Positions 26,155 to 34,435 are shown, counted from the stretch's first letter. The stretch is 64,000 bases of DNA from CAVQDV01 sp963711375 (GCA_963711375.1 CAVQDV010000005.1:2170001-2234000), one strand, 5' to 3'. Numbers and translations are program-made. The notes: generated from the sequence alone by a model not told the origin.

Positions 26155-26985
26155 TCAGGAGTTCCCACTAAAGCGGGAACTCCTTCCTTGTATTATCCTA
26201 TTAAAGCCAACAAGAAAAATCCGTTTAAACGGAAGTAGTACTTTTCCATTCGCTTGAAATGGGTAAGCTTTTGTAACGGCCTCAAGATAAGCTTTTTTAA
26301 ATTCTGCTTGATTTTCAGGATCCATGGCGACAAAAACAGGTCGCAATCCCGTTCCCTTTACCCAGTTAAAAATATCTTCATGCTTGGACATTTCTTGGAA
26401 ATATTTCGTTTCCCACATTTGAATATTATGGGCTCCACAATGATCGAGAAGATCATAATACCAGGGCAAATGATAGCGTGGTTTTTTTAAAATACCAAAG
26501 CGTAAATGTGTTAAAAATTCATTCCACTCAGAATGGTTTTGCAATAATTCGGCAGTAATTTGGTGCGTTGGAGAGTGAAAATTATTAGGCATTTGAATGG
26601 CGAGTACGCCATCTTTATTAAGGGAGCGAAATAATTCAGGAAATAAAATCTCATGTGCATCCAGCCATTGCAAAGAAGCGTTAGCAAAAATACAGTCAAT
26701 TTTTTCTGAAGGTGAAAAATTATCGATATTTCCAAGCGTAAATTGGATATTCGGATAGCGGGACTTGGCTTCTTTAATCATATCTGCTGAAGAATCGAGG
26801 CCAATCACCCGAGCCTTTGGCCAGCGGTCTTGTAAAAGAATAGTGCTATTGCCTGGCCCGCTGCCTAGATCATAAACTAGCTTTGGTTCAAACCCCTCTG
26901 GAATTGCAGCAAGTAAGTCTCGAGCGGGTCGAGTTCTTAAATCCAAAAATTGGCTATAAATTTTAGCGTTCCAAGTATCTGTCAT
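26155..26985 (-). CDS. tam: Trans-aconitate 2-methyltransferase
   Basis: 276 residues and strongly similar to E. coli Tam. The SAM-binding motif I is VYDLGSGPGNST, then RVIGLDSSADMI, FANASLQWL and GVLAIQMPNN. A C-terminal signature VKGTGLRPV leads to the NGKVLLPFKRIFLV end. The enzyme methylates trans-aconitate, a spontaneous inhibitor of the TCA cycle, in the cytoplasm. The last 13 codons and the stop are supplied by a 28-bp palindromic repeat inserted at the 3' end, extending the protein past the normal family end. It diverges from the glutaryl-CoA dehydrogenase gene. Confidence 0.9.
   Translation of the reverse strand: MTDTWNAKIYSQFLDLRTRPARDLLAAIPEGFEPKLVYDLGSGPGNSTILLQDRWPKARVIGLDSSADMIKEAKSRYPNIQFTLGNIDNFSPSEKIDCIFANASLQWLDAHEILFPELFRSLNKDGVLAIQMPNNFHSPTHQITAELLQNHSEWNEFLTHLRFGILKKPRYHLPWYYDLLDHCGAHNIQMWETKYFQEMSKHEDIFNWVKGTGLRPVFVAMDPENQAEFKKAYLEAVTKAYPFQANGKVLLPFKRIFLVGFNRIIQGRSSRFSGNS
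26157..26184. repeat. 28-bp palindromic repeat, copy B, inside the tam 3' end
   Basis: AGGAGTTCCCAC...GCGGGAACTCCT, one arm mismatch from copy A. Read on the minus strand it encodes the final tam codons and contributes to the TGA stop. Confidence 0.75.
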
Positions 26986-27084
26986 AAGGCATCCTTTCTT
27001 GTTCCGTTATAATATCATTAATGGAAAATCTTCCAATAGCTTCTTCTAAGCTTTATTATCTTAAGAAAAAGGAGTGCTCTTCTC

Positions 27085-28296
27085 ATGCCCAAAACGCGGA
27101 TAGCCTATAATATTTTCGATCCCTTGCTTATTCGTGAGCAGTTGACGGAAGAGGAACGCATAATTTGTGATAGTGCTCAGGATTTTGCACAAGAAAAACT
27201 AATGCCAAGGGTATTAAAAGCTTATCGAGATGAAAAATTTGATCCTGAAATTATGAGAGATTTTGGGGAAGCTGGCTTGCTGGGGATTACGATCCAAGGC
27301 TATGGCTGCGCTGGGGCTAATTATGTTAGCTATGGTTTAGTGGCTCGTGAGGTAGAACGAGTCGATTCTGGTTATCGTTCAGCCATGAGCGTCCAATCGA
27401 GCCTAGTGATGTATCCCATTTATACTTATGGAAATGAAGCTCAGCGGGAAAAATATTTGCCTAAGCTTGCAAGAGGCGAACTCATTGGTTGTTTTGGCCT
27501 AACAGAACCTAATCATGGTTCAGACCCCAGTGGTATGGAAACAAGAGCTAAAAAAGTGTCAGGAGGATATTCTCTCAGTGGCACAAAAATGTGGATAACG
27601 AATTCCCCGATTGCCGATGTTTTTATGGTGTGGGCAAAAAATGATGAAGGCCGTGTTAAAGGTTTTATTTTAGAAAAAGGAATGAAAGGGCTTTCTGCCC
27701 CTAAAATTGAAGGTAAATTTTCCTTACGCGCTTCCATTACCGGTGAAATTGTGATGGATGAAGTTTTTGTTCCAGACGAAAATCTTTTGCCACATTGTGA
27801 AGGTTTAAGTGGACCCTTCGGGTGTTTAGAAATGGCTCGCTATGGGATTGCCTGGGGTGCTTTGGGAGCCGCAGAGTTTTGCTGGAATGCTGCCAGACAA
27901 TATGTTTTAGATCGAAGTCAATTTGGTCAGCCACTCGCCGCTAATCAATTAATTCAATATAAATTGGCCGACATGCAAACTAAAATAGCGCTGGGATTGC
28001 AGGCTTGTTTACGCGTTGGACGTTTGAGAGATGAAGGCAAAGCGGCGAGTGAATGTATTTCGATGATTAAACGAAATTCCTCATTAGTTGCCTTAGATAT
28101 TGCTCGCGAGGCACGAGATATGCATGGCGGAAATGGAATTGTCGATGAATTTCATGTTATTCGTCACATGGAAAATTTGGAAACCGTAAAAACTTACGAA
28201 GGAACAGCCGATATTCACGCCCTTATTTTGGGCGCCAGTATTACCGGCATTCAAGCCTTTTCTCCTTTGGGAAATAAAAAGGAAAATTCACGATGA
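27085..28296 (+). CDS. gcdH: Glutaryl-CoA dehydrogenase
   Basis: 403-residue acyl-CoA dehydrogenase. The GCDH signature is clear: GYRSAMSVQSSLVMYPIYTY, where the Arg binds the glutaryl carboxylate in characterised enzymes, CFGLTEPNHGSDPSGM, KMWITNSPIADVF and the catalytic-base region KTYEGTADIHALILG with Glu. The enzyme oxidises and decarboxylates glutaryl-CoA to crotonyl-CoA, passing electrons to ETF. It overlaps etfB by four bases, and etfA follows, so the electron acceptor is encoded in the same operon. With the lysine genes at 10.7-13.3 kb it implies breakdown of lysine toward crotonyl-CoA. One usual Arg in the I-L-G-R-x-I-T-G motif is Ala here. Confidence 0.93.
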   Translation: MPKTRIAYNIFDPLLIREQLTEEERIICDSAQDFAQEKLMPRVLKAYRDEKFDPEIMRDFGEAGLLGITIQGYGCAGANYVSYGLVAREVERVDSGYRSAMSVQSSLVMYPIYTYGNEAQREKYLPKLARGELIGCFGLTEPNHGSDPSGMETRAKKVSGGYSLSGTKMWITNSPIADVFMVWAKNDEGRVKGFILEKGMKGLSAPKIEGKFSLRASITGEIVMDEVFVPDENLLPHCEGLSGPFGCLEMARYGIAWGALGAAEFCWNAARQYVLDRSQFGQPLAANQLIQYKLADMQTKIALGLQACLRVGRLRDEGKAASECISMIKRNSSLVALDIAREARDMHGGNGIVDEFHVIRHMENLETVKTYEGTADIHALILGASITGIQAFSPLGNKKENSR

Positions 28297-29045
28297 AAAT
28301 AATGGTTGCCATTAAGCGAGTGGTAGATGCCAGCATTAAACCCCGAGTAAAATCGGATTTTTCAGGCGTTGAGACTCAGCATTTAAAAATGTCCGCGAAT
28401 CCTTTTGATGAAATCGCCCTGGAAGAAGCCATACGACTTAAAGAAGCTTTAGTGGCAACAGAAATTATTGCCGTTTCTATTGGAGTTTCTCGTTGCCAAG
28501 AAGTCTTGCGTACCGCATTGGCACTGGGCGCGGATCGCGCTATTTTGCTGGAAACCGAGCAAGAAATTCAACCCTTGGCAGCGGCAAAATTATTAAAAGC
28601 TGTGGCCGAAAAAGAAGCGCCTGAAATAATTTTATTAGGTAAGCAAGCCATCGATGATGATTCGAATCAAACGGGGCAAATGCTGGCGGCTTTGCTTAAT
28701 TGGCCGCAAGCCACTTTTGCCTCCAAAGTAAAGGTGATCGAAAAAAAAGTGGAAGTGGAGCGCGAAATTGATGGAGGCCATCAAACCGTCTGTGTCGATT
28801 TGCCCTGCGTTATTACGACAGATCTTCGATTAAATGTGCCTCGTATAGCGAAATTACCCGATATTATGAAAGCAAAGCTTAAAAAAATGGATATTATTCC
28901 CGCCGAAACTTTTGGCATTGATCTTTCGCCTCATTTAATCACGTTAAAAATAGAGCCACCTCCACAACGAAAATCTGGCGTTAAAGTGGAAAATGTCGAT
29001 CAGTTAATTGATAAATTGCGTAACGAAGCAAAGGTGATCAATTGA
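28293..29045 (+). CDS. etfB: Electron transfer flavoprotein beta subunit
   Basis: 250 residues. The N-terminus KIMVAIKRVVDASIKPRVK and ANPFDEIALEEAIRLKE are typical of EtfB, as is the GKQAIDDDSNQTGQMLAALL nucleotide-binding segment, followed by the conserved DLPCVITTDLRLNVPR. It forms the AMP-binding half of ETF, which takes electrons from acyl-CoA dehydrogenases such as the upstream GcdH and passes them to ETF-quinone oxidoreductase. Four-base overlaps on both sides show translational coupling. Confidence 0.95.
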   Translation: MKIMVAIKRVVDASIKPRVKSDFSGVETQHLKMSANPFDEIALEEAIRLKEALVATEIIAVSIGVSRCQEVLRTALALGADRAILLETEQEIQPLAAAKLLKAVAEKEAPEIILLGKQAIDDDSNQTGQMLAALLNWPQATFASKVKVIEKKVEVEREIDGGHQTVCVDLPCVITTDLRLNVPRIAKLPDIMKAKLKKMDIIPAETFGIDLSPHLITLKIEPPPQRKSGVKVENVDQLIDKLRNEAKVIN

Positions 29046-29980
29046 GAATATTAGTTTTAGTGGAATATGATGATAGTGGTTTAAAAAAAACGACATTAAG
29101 TACTATTACAGCCGCAAAAAAAATTGGGGATGATCTCACCGCTCTTGTAGTGGGTGAAAAAGCACTGAAAATTGCGAGCGAAGTAGCAAAACTCGAAGGC
29201 GTTAAAAAAGTGCTTGTGAACGCTTCTGAAGTTTATAATTATGGAAAAGCGGAAAGCATTTCGAATTTAATCGCCGACATAGGTAAAAGCTATAGTCATA
29301 TTTTTGCCTCAGCCTCAAGTTTTGGGAAAAATATTTTACCGAGAGTGGCTGCATTATTGGATGTGGCGCCAATTTCTGACATTATCGCAGTAATATCACC
29401 CGATATTTTTTCGAGGCCTATTTACGCTGGAAATGCAATTGCAACTTTGCAATCTAAGGATCCCATTAAAGTCATCACGGTACGCAGCACTGCCTTCGAT
29501 GCGGTGGCTTCCCAAGAAGCAGCGGCACCGATCGAAACCATAGTCCAAGTTTTTGATTATCCGAAATCACACTATATCAGCCAAAATTTAAGTGTTTCTT
29601 CACGACCAGAATTGACCTCCGCTCGAGTGATTGTTTCCGGTGGGCGCGCCTTTCAGAGCAAGGAAAAATTCGATAATTTATTGACGCCCCTTTCTGAAGT
29701 ATTGAATGCCGCCATAGGTTCTTCGCGTGCGGCGGTTGATGCCGGGTATGCCGATAATGATTATCAAGTAGGACAAACCGGCAAAATTGTTGCCCCCGAA
29801 TTATATATTGCGATTGGCATATCGGGCGCCATTCAACATTTAGCGGGCATGAAAGACAGTAAAATCATTGTAGCCATCAATAAAGACCCAGAAGCGGAAA
29901 TGATGAAAATTGCCGATTATGCTTTAAAAGCCGATATATTTGAAGCCATTCCCGAATTAACAAAAAAACTGTCCTCATGA
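29042..29980 (+). CDS. etfA: Electron transfer flavoprotein alpha subunit
   Basis: 312 residues. The FAD-binding C-terminal domain is complete: VIVSGGRAFQSKEKF, GSSRAAVDAGYADNDYQVGQ, TGKIVAPELYIAIGISGAIQH and IIVAINKDPEAEMMKIADY. The start is TTG at 29042, overlapping the etfB stop (TTGA), which fits the coupled operon. It carries the FAD of ETF. The gene overlaps the following FUSC-type gene by four bases. Confidence 0.95.
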   Translation: MRILVLVEYDDSGLKKTTLSTITAAKKIGDDLTALVVGEKALKIASEVAKLEGVKKVLVNASEVYNYGKAESISNLIADIGKSYSHIFASASSFGKNILPRVAALLDVAPISDIIAVISPDIFSRPIYAGNAIATLQSKDPIKVITVRSTAFDAVASQEAAAPIETIVQVFDYPKSHYISQNLSVSSRPELTSARVIVSGGRAFQSKEKFDNLLTPLSEVLNAAIGSSRAAVDAGYADNDYQVGQTGKIVAPELYIAIGISGAIQHLAGMKDSKIIVAINKDPEAEMMKIADYALKADIFEAIPELTKKLSS

Positions 29981-30657
29981 GCATCACCGATTTTTTTCGA
30001 TATGAATTTAAACAAAGGTTCGATCCTTTCCACGATTATTTGAAGCAGGCCATTCGAGGAGCTTTTGCCGTAAGCTTGGCTATCTTGCTTTTTCGATTTT
30101 TTCCGCAATTTTCTCAAGGATATCTGCTGATTTTTGTGGCGGCCTTCATCACACAAACTCGAGTGGGTGAAACCGCTTCTGAACAATTGCTCTCGGTTGC
30201 TGTATGCGGAATGCTAGCGACACTGGTTGCCATAATTGCCGTTTATGCAGCAGAATCAATGGCCATTTTAGCCATTTATTTAGCTTTACTGGGTGCATTG
30301 GTCGTCCTGTATGGGAGCAAAAGCTACACCGCTTTTATCCGAATATATTTCATCGTATTATTTGCGCTGATTTCTTCAGGCTTACCTTTAAACGGCGCAT
30401 CGGTTTTGGAGCGAGGCCTCTTTATGCTGATTGGTACTGGTTGTTCGTTAATCGCCAGTTGTTTATGGATCGAAAAATTATCTACGCGTTTTGATCGGGG
30501 CATTATTATTTTTCAGCACACGGTGTTGGAATTTATGTATCAGGAAATTCTCTGTGGCTTAAACGAGGGATCTAGAAGAAAAAATGAAGAACGATTGCAT
30601 GAGAGACGAAGTCGGTACGGCTGTTTCGACTTTGGCTCACCAGCCCTGGGAATTTAA
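29977..30657 (+). CDS. FUSC-type membrane protein, N-terminal half (likely frameshifted gene)
   Basis: 226 residues with about five or six membrane helices, starting after a short cytoplasmic segment, with a hydrophilic run FITQTRVGETASEQ between them. This is the first membrane block of a FUSC/aromatic acid exporter-type protein. The last 35 residues after QEILCGLNEG are charged and look like out-of-frame translation. The second membrane block is in the overlapping ORF beginning at 30584 in another frame. The gene is coupled to etfA by a four-base overlap. Either a frameshift split one gene into two (my preference) or two half-size subunits are made. Confidence 0.65.
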   Translation: MSITDFFRYEFKQRFDPFHDYLKQAIRGAFAVSLAILLFRFFPQFSQGYLLIFVAAFITQTRVGETASEQLLSVAVCGMLATLVAIIAVYAAESMAILAIYLALLGALVVLYGSKSYTAFIRIYFIVLFALISSGLPLNGASVLERGLFMLIGTGCSLIASCLWIEKLSTRFDRGIIIFQHTVLEFMYQEILCGLNEGSRRKNEERLHERRSRYGCFDFGSPALGI

Positions 30658-31234
30658 TGTATTATTGGTGCTGATGTTATTTGTGGCCTATTATTTGAAA
30701 TCATTTAATATCCTTAATTATGCTATTTTTGTAGTCCCTATCACGGCAATGGTCGTCATGCTGGTATCGACAGTGGATCCACAGGATGCCTCGAGCTTAG
30801 TCTTAGCGCGCTGCTATGACACGACCATTGGAGCGTTAATCGCCATAATTGCGAGTTTTCTTTTTTTTCCGGTTTCGCATGAGAAAATTCTTACACAAGG
30901 AATGAATACTCTAATGAGTTCTGCTGAGGCTTATTTACAGGCTCTTTTAGCATCAGACATCTATGAGGCCGATAAATTAACCCCGCTTCGACAAAAATTT
31001 GAGAATTCTTTATCAGGCTACCGGCTTATTTATGAAGACAGTTTCTACGAGGAAATGTTTAATGCTCAAAAAAGGAAAGCCCACAAAAACGCCATCTTAG
31101 CGGCACAAAAACTAGGACAATTATTACTTGGCTACGATGACTTATTATCTGCGCAAGATACCGCTCCTCCAGATTTATTCGCTCAATACAAGGCCAAAAT
31201 CGATTCGATTTACCAATATTTAAAAAGTCAGTGA
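30584..31234 (+). CDS. FUSC-type membrane protein, C-terminal half
   Basis: 216 residues. The N-terminal 110 residues hold about four membrane helices with VVPITAMVVMLVS and the characteristic LVLARCYDTTIGALIAIIAS motif of the second FUSC block, followed by a cytoplasmic helical tail (about 110-216). It overlaps the N-terminal half by 74 bp in a different frame. Its frame stays open only back to 30563 and no strong ribosome binding site is seen, which supports a single gene broken by a frameshift near 30560-30600. If joined, the protein would have about 430 residues. Confidence 0.6.
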   Translation: MKNDCMRDEVGTAVSTLAHQPWEFNVLLVLMLFVAYYLKSFNILNYAIFVVPITAMVVMLVSTVDPQDASSLVLARCYDTTIGALIAIIASFLFFPVSHEKILTQGMNTLMSSAEAYLQALLASDIYEADKLTPLRQKFENSLSGYRLIYEDSFYEEMFNAQKRKAHKNAILAAQKLGQLLLGYDDLLSAQDTAPPDLFAQYKAKIDSIYQYLKSQ

Positions 31235-31298
31235 TGCCCATAAAGCTACCCTTGGGCTGTTCCTTGATGAGATTCACTCAATTTATGATGCGAAAAAA

Positions 31299-31324
31299 AG
31301 TCCAGTAGGGAATTCTACTGTACT
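31299..31324. terminator. Bidirectional hairpin between FUSC gene and hicB
   Basis: AGTcCAGTAGggaattCTACTGtACT, a stem with one internal mismatch, preceded by seven A and followed by four T. It lies between the convergent genes ending at 31234 and 31326. Confidence 0.55.
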
Positions 31325-31325
31325 T

Positions 31326-31691
31326 TTAGGATTGTAGTCTTGGCAAACGTTTTCCAATGCCCTCTGCCAACAAAGTAGCCGCCAACATATTAAGACTCAC
31401 TCCTTCTTCCTTTGCCTGAAGGACTAAAGCCGCGTGCAGATGCTTTGGCACACGCATTCGCCATTGCCCACTAAAATTCAGCGCAACGCTCGGTTTAGGT
31501 ATAGGATCACCAAATTCTTTTGCCGTTAGAATCCAGGATTGGACGGCAGACTCAACATCGTGTAAGGCCTCTTCAACGGTATCACCATCCGCCATGCAAC
31601 CTGGCAAATCAGGTACCTCAGCCAAATAACCACCACCATCCTCTACAGATAGTGGACGGATGACAATTGGATAATCATTGCTTGTTTTCAT
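31326..31691 (-). CDS. hicB: HicB antitoxin with broken HicA partner
   Basis: 121 residues, intact. The HicB N-terminal domain is YPIVIRPLSVEDGGGYLAEV followed by PDLPGCMADGDTVEEALHDV. The C-terminal ribbon-helix-helix region is WRMRVPKHLHAALVLQAKEE plus GVSLNMLAATLLAEG. Its start overlaps the last bases of an internally deleted hicA. With the toxin dead, the antitoxin is an orphan that could still act as a repressor or protect against related HicA toxins. Confidence 0.9.
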   Translation of the reverse strand: MKTSNDYPIVIRPLSVEDGGGYLAEVPDLPGCMADGDTVEEALHDVESAVQSWILTAKEFGDPIPKPSVALNFSGQWRMRVPKHLHAALVLQAKEEGVSLNMLAATLLAEGIGKRLPRLQS

Positions 31692-31808
31692 GTTATCTCT
31701 CCCAGCTCATCAATTAATTCAAGAAATTGCCAAAGCCTTAAGCTCATCAATTCTCCAATCTCGCGGATTTTGCCGCATTTTGTCTAATTGTTTCCCTACT
31801 TTACTCAT
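31688..31808 (-). pseudogene. hicA: hicA with internal deletion and frameshift
   Basis: From the ATG at 31808 the frame encodes MSKVGKQLDKMRQNPRDWRI and then DELKALA, a HicA N-terminus, and stops after 29 codons. In the next frame the last 13 codons before the hicB start read QFLELIDELGEIT, which matches a HicA C-terminus and ends in the usual ATGA overlap with hicB. The middle of the toxin, about 45 codons carrying the catalytic core, is gone. Confidence 0.75.
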
Positions 31809-31852
31809 AATTAAAATGGTACCATATAAGGAACCATAGTTCAACTGGGCTT

Positions 31853-32569
31853 CAAGTTATTTTGGTTTCATCGGGAGCTATTGCATCTGGCAAGTTGAAG
31901 CTTGGTTTAACGAAAAATAATGCTGCAATCTCTTTAGAAATAAAACAAGCTGCATCTGCGATTGGTCAAGTACAACTGTTACAAATGTATCAAAGTATAT
32001 TCGATAATCATGGAATTCTTGGTGCACAACTTTTGTTGACGGCTGATGACTGTGAATATGAAAATCGATTTATTCAGTTAAAAAGCACCCTTAATACACT
32101 TTTGTCCATCGGAATAATTCCGATTATAAATGAAAATGATTCTGTAGCTACAAAACAAAATAAATATGGTAATAATGATCAGCTTTCAGCTCGAATCGCG
32201 GAATTAATTCAAGCGGATGTATTGTTTCTATTATCGGATATCGATGGGCTTTATTCTGATGATCCTAAAATAAATCCAGAGGCTGAATTTATTCCAATAG
32301 TGGATTCATTGAGCCCTGAAATATTATCAATGGGCAAAGGTACAACCACTCCTCACGGGACCGGTGGGATGAAAACCAAGATCCAGGCAGCAAAAATAGC
32401 CATGGAATCTGGTTGCCATTTACTCATTATAAGAGGCAACCATCTTAGACCAATTAAGCATTACTTAGATACAAAAAAAGGCACTTGGTTTATAGGTCAA
32501 AAACGTCCTGAATGTTTCGACTTAACGTGTGATGCGCAACAGACAATACTTCAAAATAGGGAGATATGA
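31853..32569 (+). pseudogene. proB: Glutamate 5-kinase fragment, 5'-truncated
   Basis: About 238 residues of the amino-acid kinase domain: QVILVSSGAIASGKLKLGL, then QLLLTADDCEYENRF, NENDSVATKQ, FGNNDQLSA-like (YGNNDQLSA), LLSDIDGLYSDDP and GTGGMKTKIQAAKIA. The first ~45-50 residues, including the phosphate-binding K-x-G-S motif, are missing; homology begins abruptly at about 31850 next to the hicA pseudogene. No PUA domain follows and proA is not adjacent. The kinase should be inactive, although the frame downstream is uninterrupted. It is probably a recombination remnant rather than the cell's working proB. Confidence 0.75.
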
Positions 32570-32703
32570 CGATTCAAAAACCATTACATCCCGGCGAAAT
32601 CATCAATGAAATTTTCATAAAATTCTTGTTTAATTTTGTCCTACTTATTAAGGTTCGGTTAGAATCGAACGGACGGTTTCGAGAGTTAGCATTAAGGTCA
32701 TAG
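32566..32703 (+). pseudogene. HigA-type antitoxin 5' stub
   Basis: The 45-codon frame begins MTIQKPLHPGEIINEIFI, the conserved start of HigA/VapI-type XRE antitoxins, after which the similarity ends. Its ATG overlaps the proB-fragment stop (ATGA). The helix-turn-helix is absent, and the rest of the frame runs into the tacT pseudogene on the other strand. Confidence 0.5.
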
Positions 32704-33434
32704 GCTGCAAAGGTGACTCTACAAAGCCCCGCGATAAATAAAATCGTTTTGCCTGTTCAGATAAGGCATGAACTAAAATAGCAAAAATACCTGCCTCTTT
32801 GGCTACACTAAGAGAGCGGATTAAGGCTTCGCGCAATAAACCACTCCCGAACCGTTCTTCTAAACCTATGCAAACCTATCCAAAGGTAGCTTTGCTGTTA
32901 GATTCCTGCTTCACAGAGGCTGGTTTCACTTTAATTTTACAATCAAAGCCAGAGCCTTCCTCTCCACCGGCTATTCACGGTGGAACTCACCGCATATTTT
33001 TTTAAAATTCACAATGCTTTCACACTGTATAATCGATTTATATACCTCTTTTTTATTTTTGTAAATTCGTATTTTAGGGTTTTTTTAGAAAGTAAAAGGT
33101 ATGTTTAAGCAGATTTTGTACAGGCTGTTAAAAACCCTTTGTTATGGTAATTTTTGTCAACAGCAAGCCGACCCAATAATAAAACGGGCAAAGGATTTGG
33201 CATATTACGGCGCATGGATTTTGGGGCTTTTTCATGGCTTATTGCACCCGCAGATAAAGTATAATAGGCAATGACTTTATTAACTTTTGTGACGACAAAA
33301 CAGCGCGAGGAGCCTGAAGCTTGATTTTTCAGAGCTCGATTCTTAAGCCAATCATCTAATGAAGGTTCACCGCTATTAAAATCATTCAACTGATGTGCAT
33401 CGCAGATAGGAGCTGGGGCTCTAAATTGAGTCAC
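32648..33434 (-). pseudogene. TacT-like GNAT toxin gene interrupted by a 287-bp element
   Basis: From the GTG at 33434 the frame gives about 100 residues of a TacT-type acetyltransferase: FNSGEPSLDDWLKNRALKNQ, CFVVTKVNKVIAYYTLSAG and LLGRLAVDKNYHNKG. Then the mobile element (32851-33137) intervenes. On its far side the protein resumes in the correct register with GSGLLREALIRSLSVAKEAG, AILVHALSEQAKRFYLSRGF and a normal C-terminus at 32648. The break falls inside the acetyl-CoA P-loop (K-G-[LI]-G-S-G). Family toxins acetylate aminoacyl-tRNA; this copy must be inactive. Confidence 0.85.
32851..33137 (-). mobile_element. MITE-like IS200/IS605 (TnpB) element, copy 2
   Basis: Reverse-complement copy of 10384-10670, the same 287-bp length with a handful of substitutions (for example GAATAGCC versus GAATTGCC near the tnpB remnant). 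It is inserted in a tacT-like gene. The outermost shared bases on the left are GGG, also present next to copy 1, so a short target preference containing GGG is possible. Confidence 0.75.
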
Positions 33435-33436
33435 GA

Positions 33437-33514
33437 TTATTTATTCCATGGAGCTTTGCTTTTCATTAAGCGACGCAAACGATCTGTTGGCGGAAGCGGT
33501 CCCGGTTTTATTTT
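33437..33514 (-). pseudogene. 3' remnant of a DUF1778 (TacA-like) antitoxin
   Basis: In frame just before the tacT-like gene, the last ~25 codons read TDRLRRLMKSKAPWNK-stop after a proline-rich segment. This resembles DUF1778/TacA antitoxin ends, which normally sit immediately upstream of the GNAT toxin. The rest of the antitoxin is missing; the 3' end of the DUF347-type membrane gene overlaps this point. Confidence 0.5.
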
Positions 33515-34284
33515 ACCTGCTCTTCAAATAACATTTCTTTCTTGTGGGTTATGCTTATCCAAGTAACGAGAGCCACCATAATCGCTAATGCAAGAAGACT
33601 CGTTGTACCATTGCCTAAACCAAATCCACCATTTAACACGGGTTTACCTAGCAGATCGGCTCCAGACGCTCCGAAAGGTCTGGTGAGAACATAGGAAATC
33701 CAAAACAAAGCAATTTGATTTATGTTGAACATATACAGAATGAAGGGAATAACGATGATAACAGCGCCAAAAAAAAGAGTGGCATCTGAATAACCAAGAT
33801 GAAAACCACCCGCTACCAAATCACCGGCGGCAGTGCCCAATGCGAAGGTAAAGATGATGACAGTCCAATAGAATATTTCCCGACGGGTAGTATAAATGCT
33901 ATGAACATCTAATGTTTTTTCATAGGCATACCAAATTCCAAGGGTTAGTAAGAGCAAGAGAGTAAAGCTAAAAGTTGTAACACTCAAGGGCACGCCAAGA
34001 TGATGTATTCCATCTGCAAACATAGTCCCAAAGATAGCCACAAAAATAATGACTGCCCAATACATCCAGGGCACATAGCGTTTAAAGCGTATTTGAATCA
34101 CGATGGAAGCTATTAATATAATGAAGGCCCCTACGATGGTAACAGACCCAAAATGATGCCGAAAAAAGTCTGCGCTCGCTTCACCGACCGTGGTTGAAAT
34201 GATTTTAATGACCCAGAAAAGAATGGTGATATTAGCGACTTTATTGATAAGTTCGCTAGCTTTGCTGTTTGAATTATGTTCCAT
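33508..34284 (-). CDS. DUF347-repeat (COG4705-like) integral membrane protein
   Basis: 258 residues with about eight membrane helices arranged as four repeats. Each repeat carries a polar motif within or beside a helix: IKIISTTVGEASADF (about 26-40), FGTMFADGIHHLG, ALGTAAGDLVAGGFHLGY and RPFGASGADLL. This is the DUF347 repeat pattern of COG4705 membrane-anchored proteins. Function is not established for most members; some have been linked to acid or metal tolerance. It is transcribed away from the AAA ATPase gene at 34436, and its end has displaced a tacA-like antitoxin. Confidence 0.8.
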   Translation of the reverse strand: MEHNSNSKASELINKVANITILFWVIKIISTTVGEASADFFRHHFGSVTIVGAFIILIASIVIQIRFKRYVPWMYWAVIIFVAIFGTMFADGIHHLGVPLSVTTFSFTLLLLLTLGIWYAYEKTLDVHSIYTTRREIFYWTVIIFTFALGTAAGDLVAGGFHLGYSDATLFFGAVIIVIPFILYMFNINQIALFWISYVLTRPFGASGADLLGKPVLNGGFGLGNGTTSLLALAIMVALVTWISITHKKEMLFEEQVK

Positions 34285-34365
34285 TATTTACCTCATATAA
34301 CGTAGCCAAACTCCGTTTAGTATACAGCAATCTTGTAACAAGCTCTGCTCCTAATTTTCATACCT

Positions 34366-34420
34366 AACTTTGGTTGCAACCGAAGTTTTTGTGGTCTATA
34401 CTTAGGTTACAACCGAAGTT
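34366..34420 (+). promoter_or_regulatory. Promoter with two palindromic operators upstream of the AAA ATPase gene
   Basis: TTGCAA (34374-34379), a 17-bp spacer and TATACT (34397-34402) form a good sigma-70 promoter. A 22-bp palindrome AACTTTGGTTGCAACCGAAG+TT (34366-34387; one mismatch pair) covers the -35, and a second, less perfect copy (34399-34420) covers the -10 edge and start region. They share GGTT[GA]CAACCGAAGTT, and their centres are 33 bp apart, about three helical turns. This suggests cooperative repression by a dimeric regulator. Confidence 0.7.
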
Positions 34421-34435
34421 ATAGAGGGCCCATGC

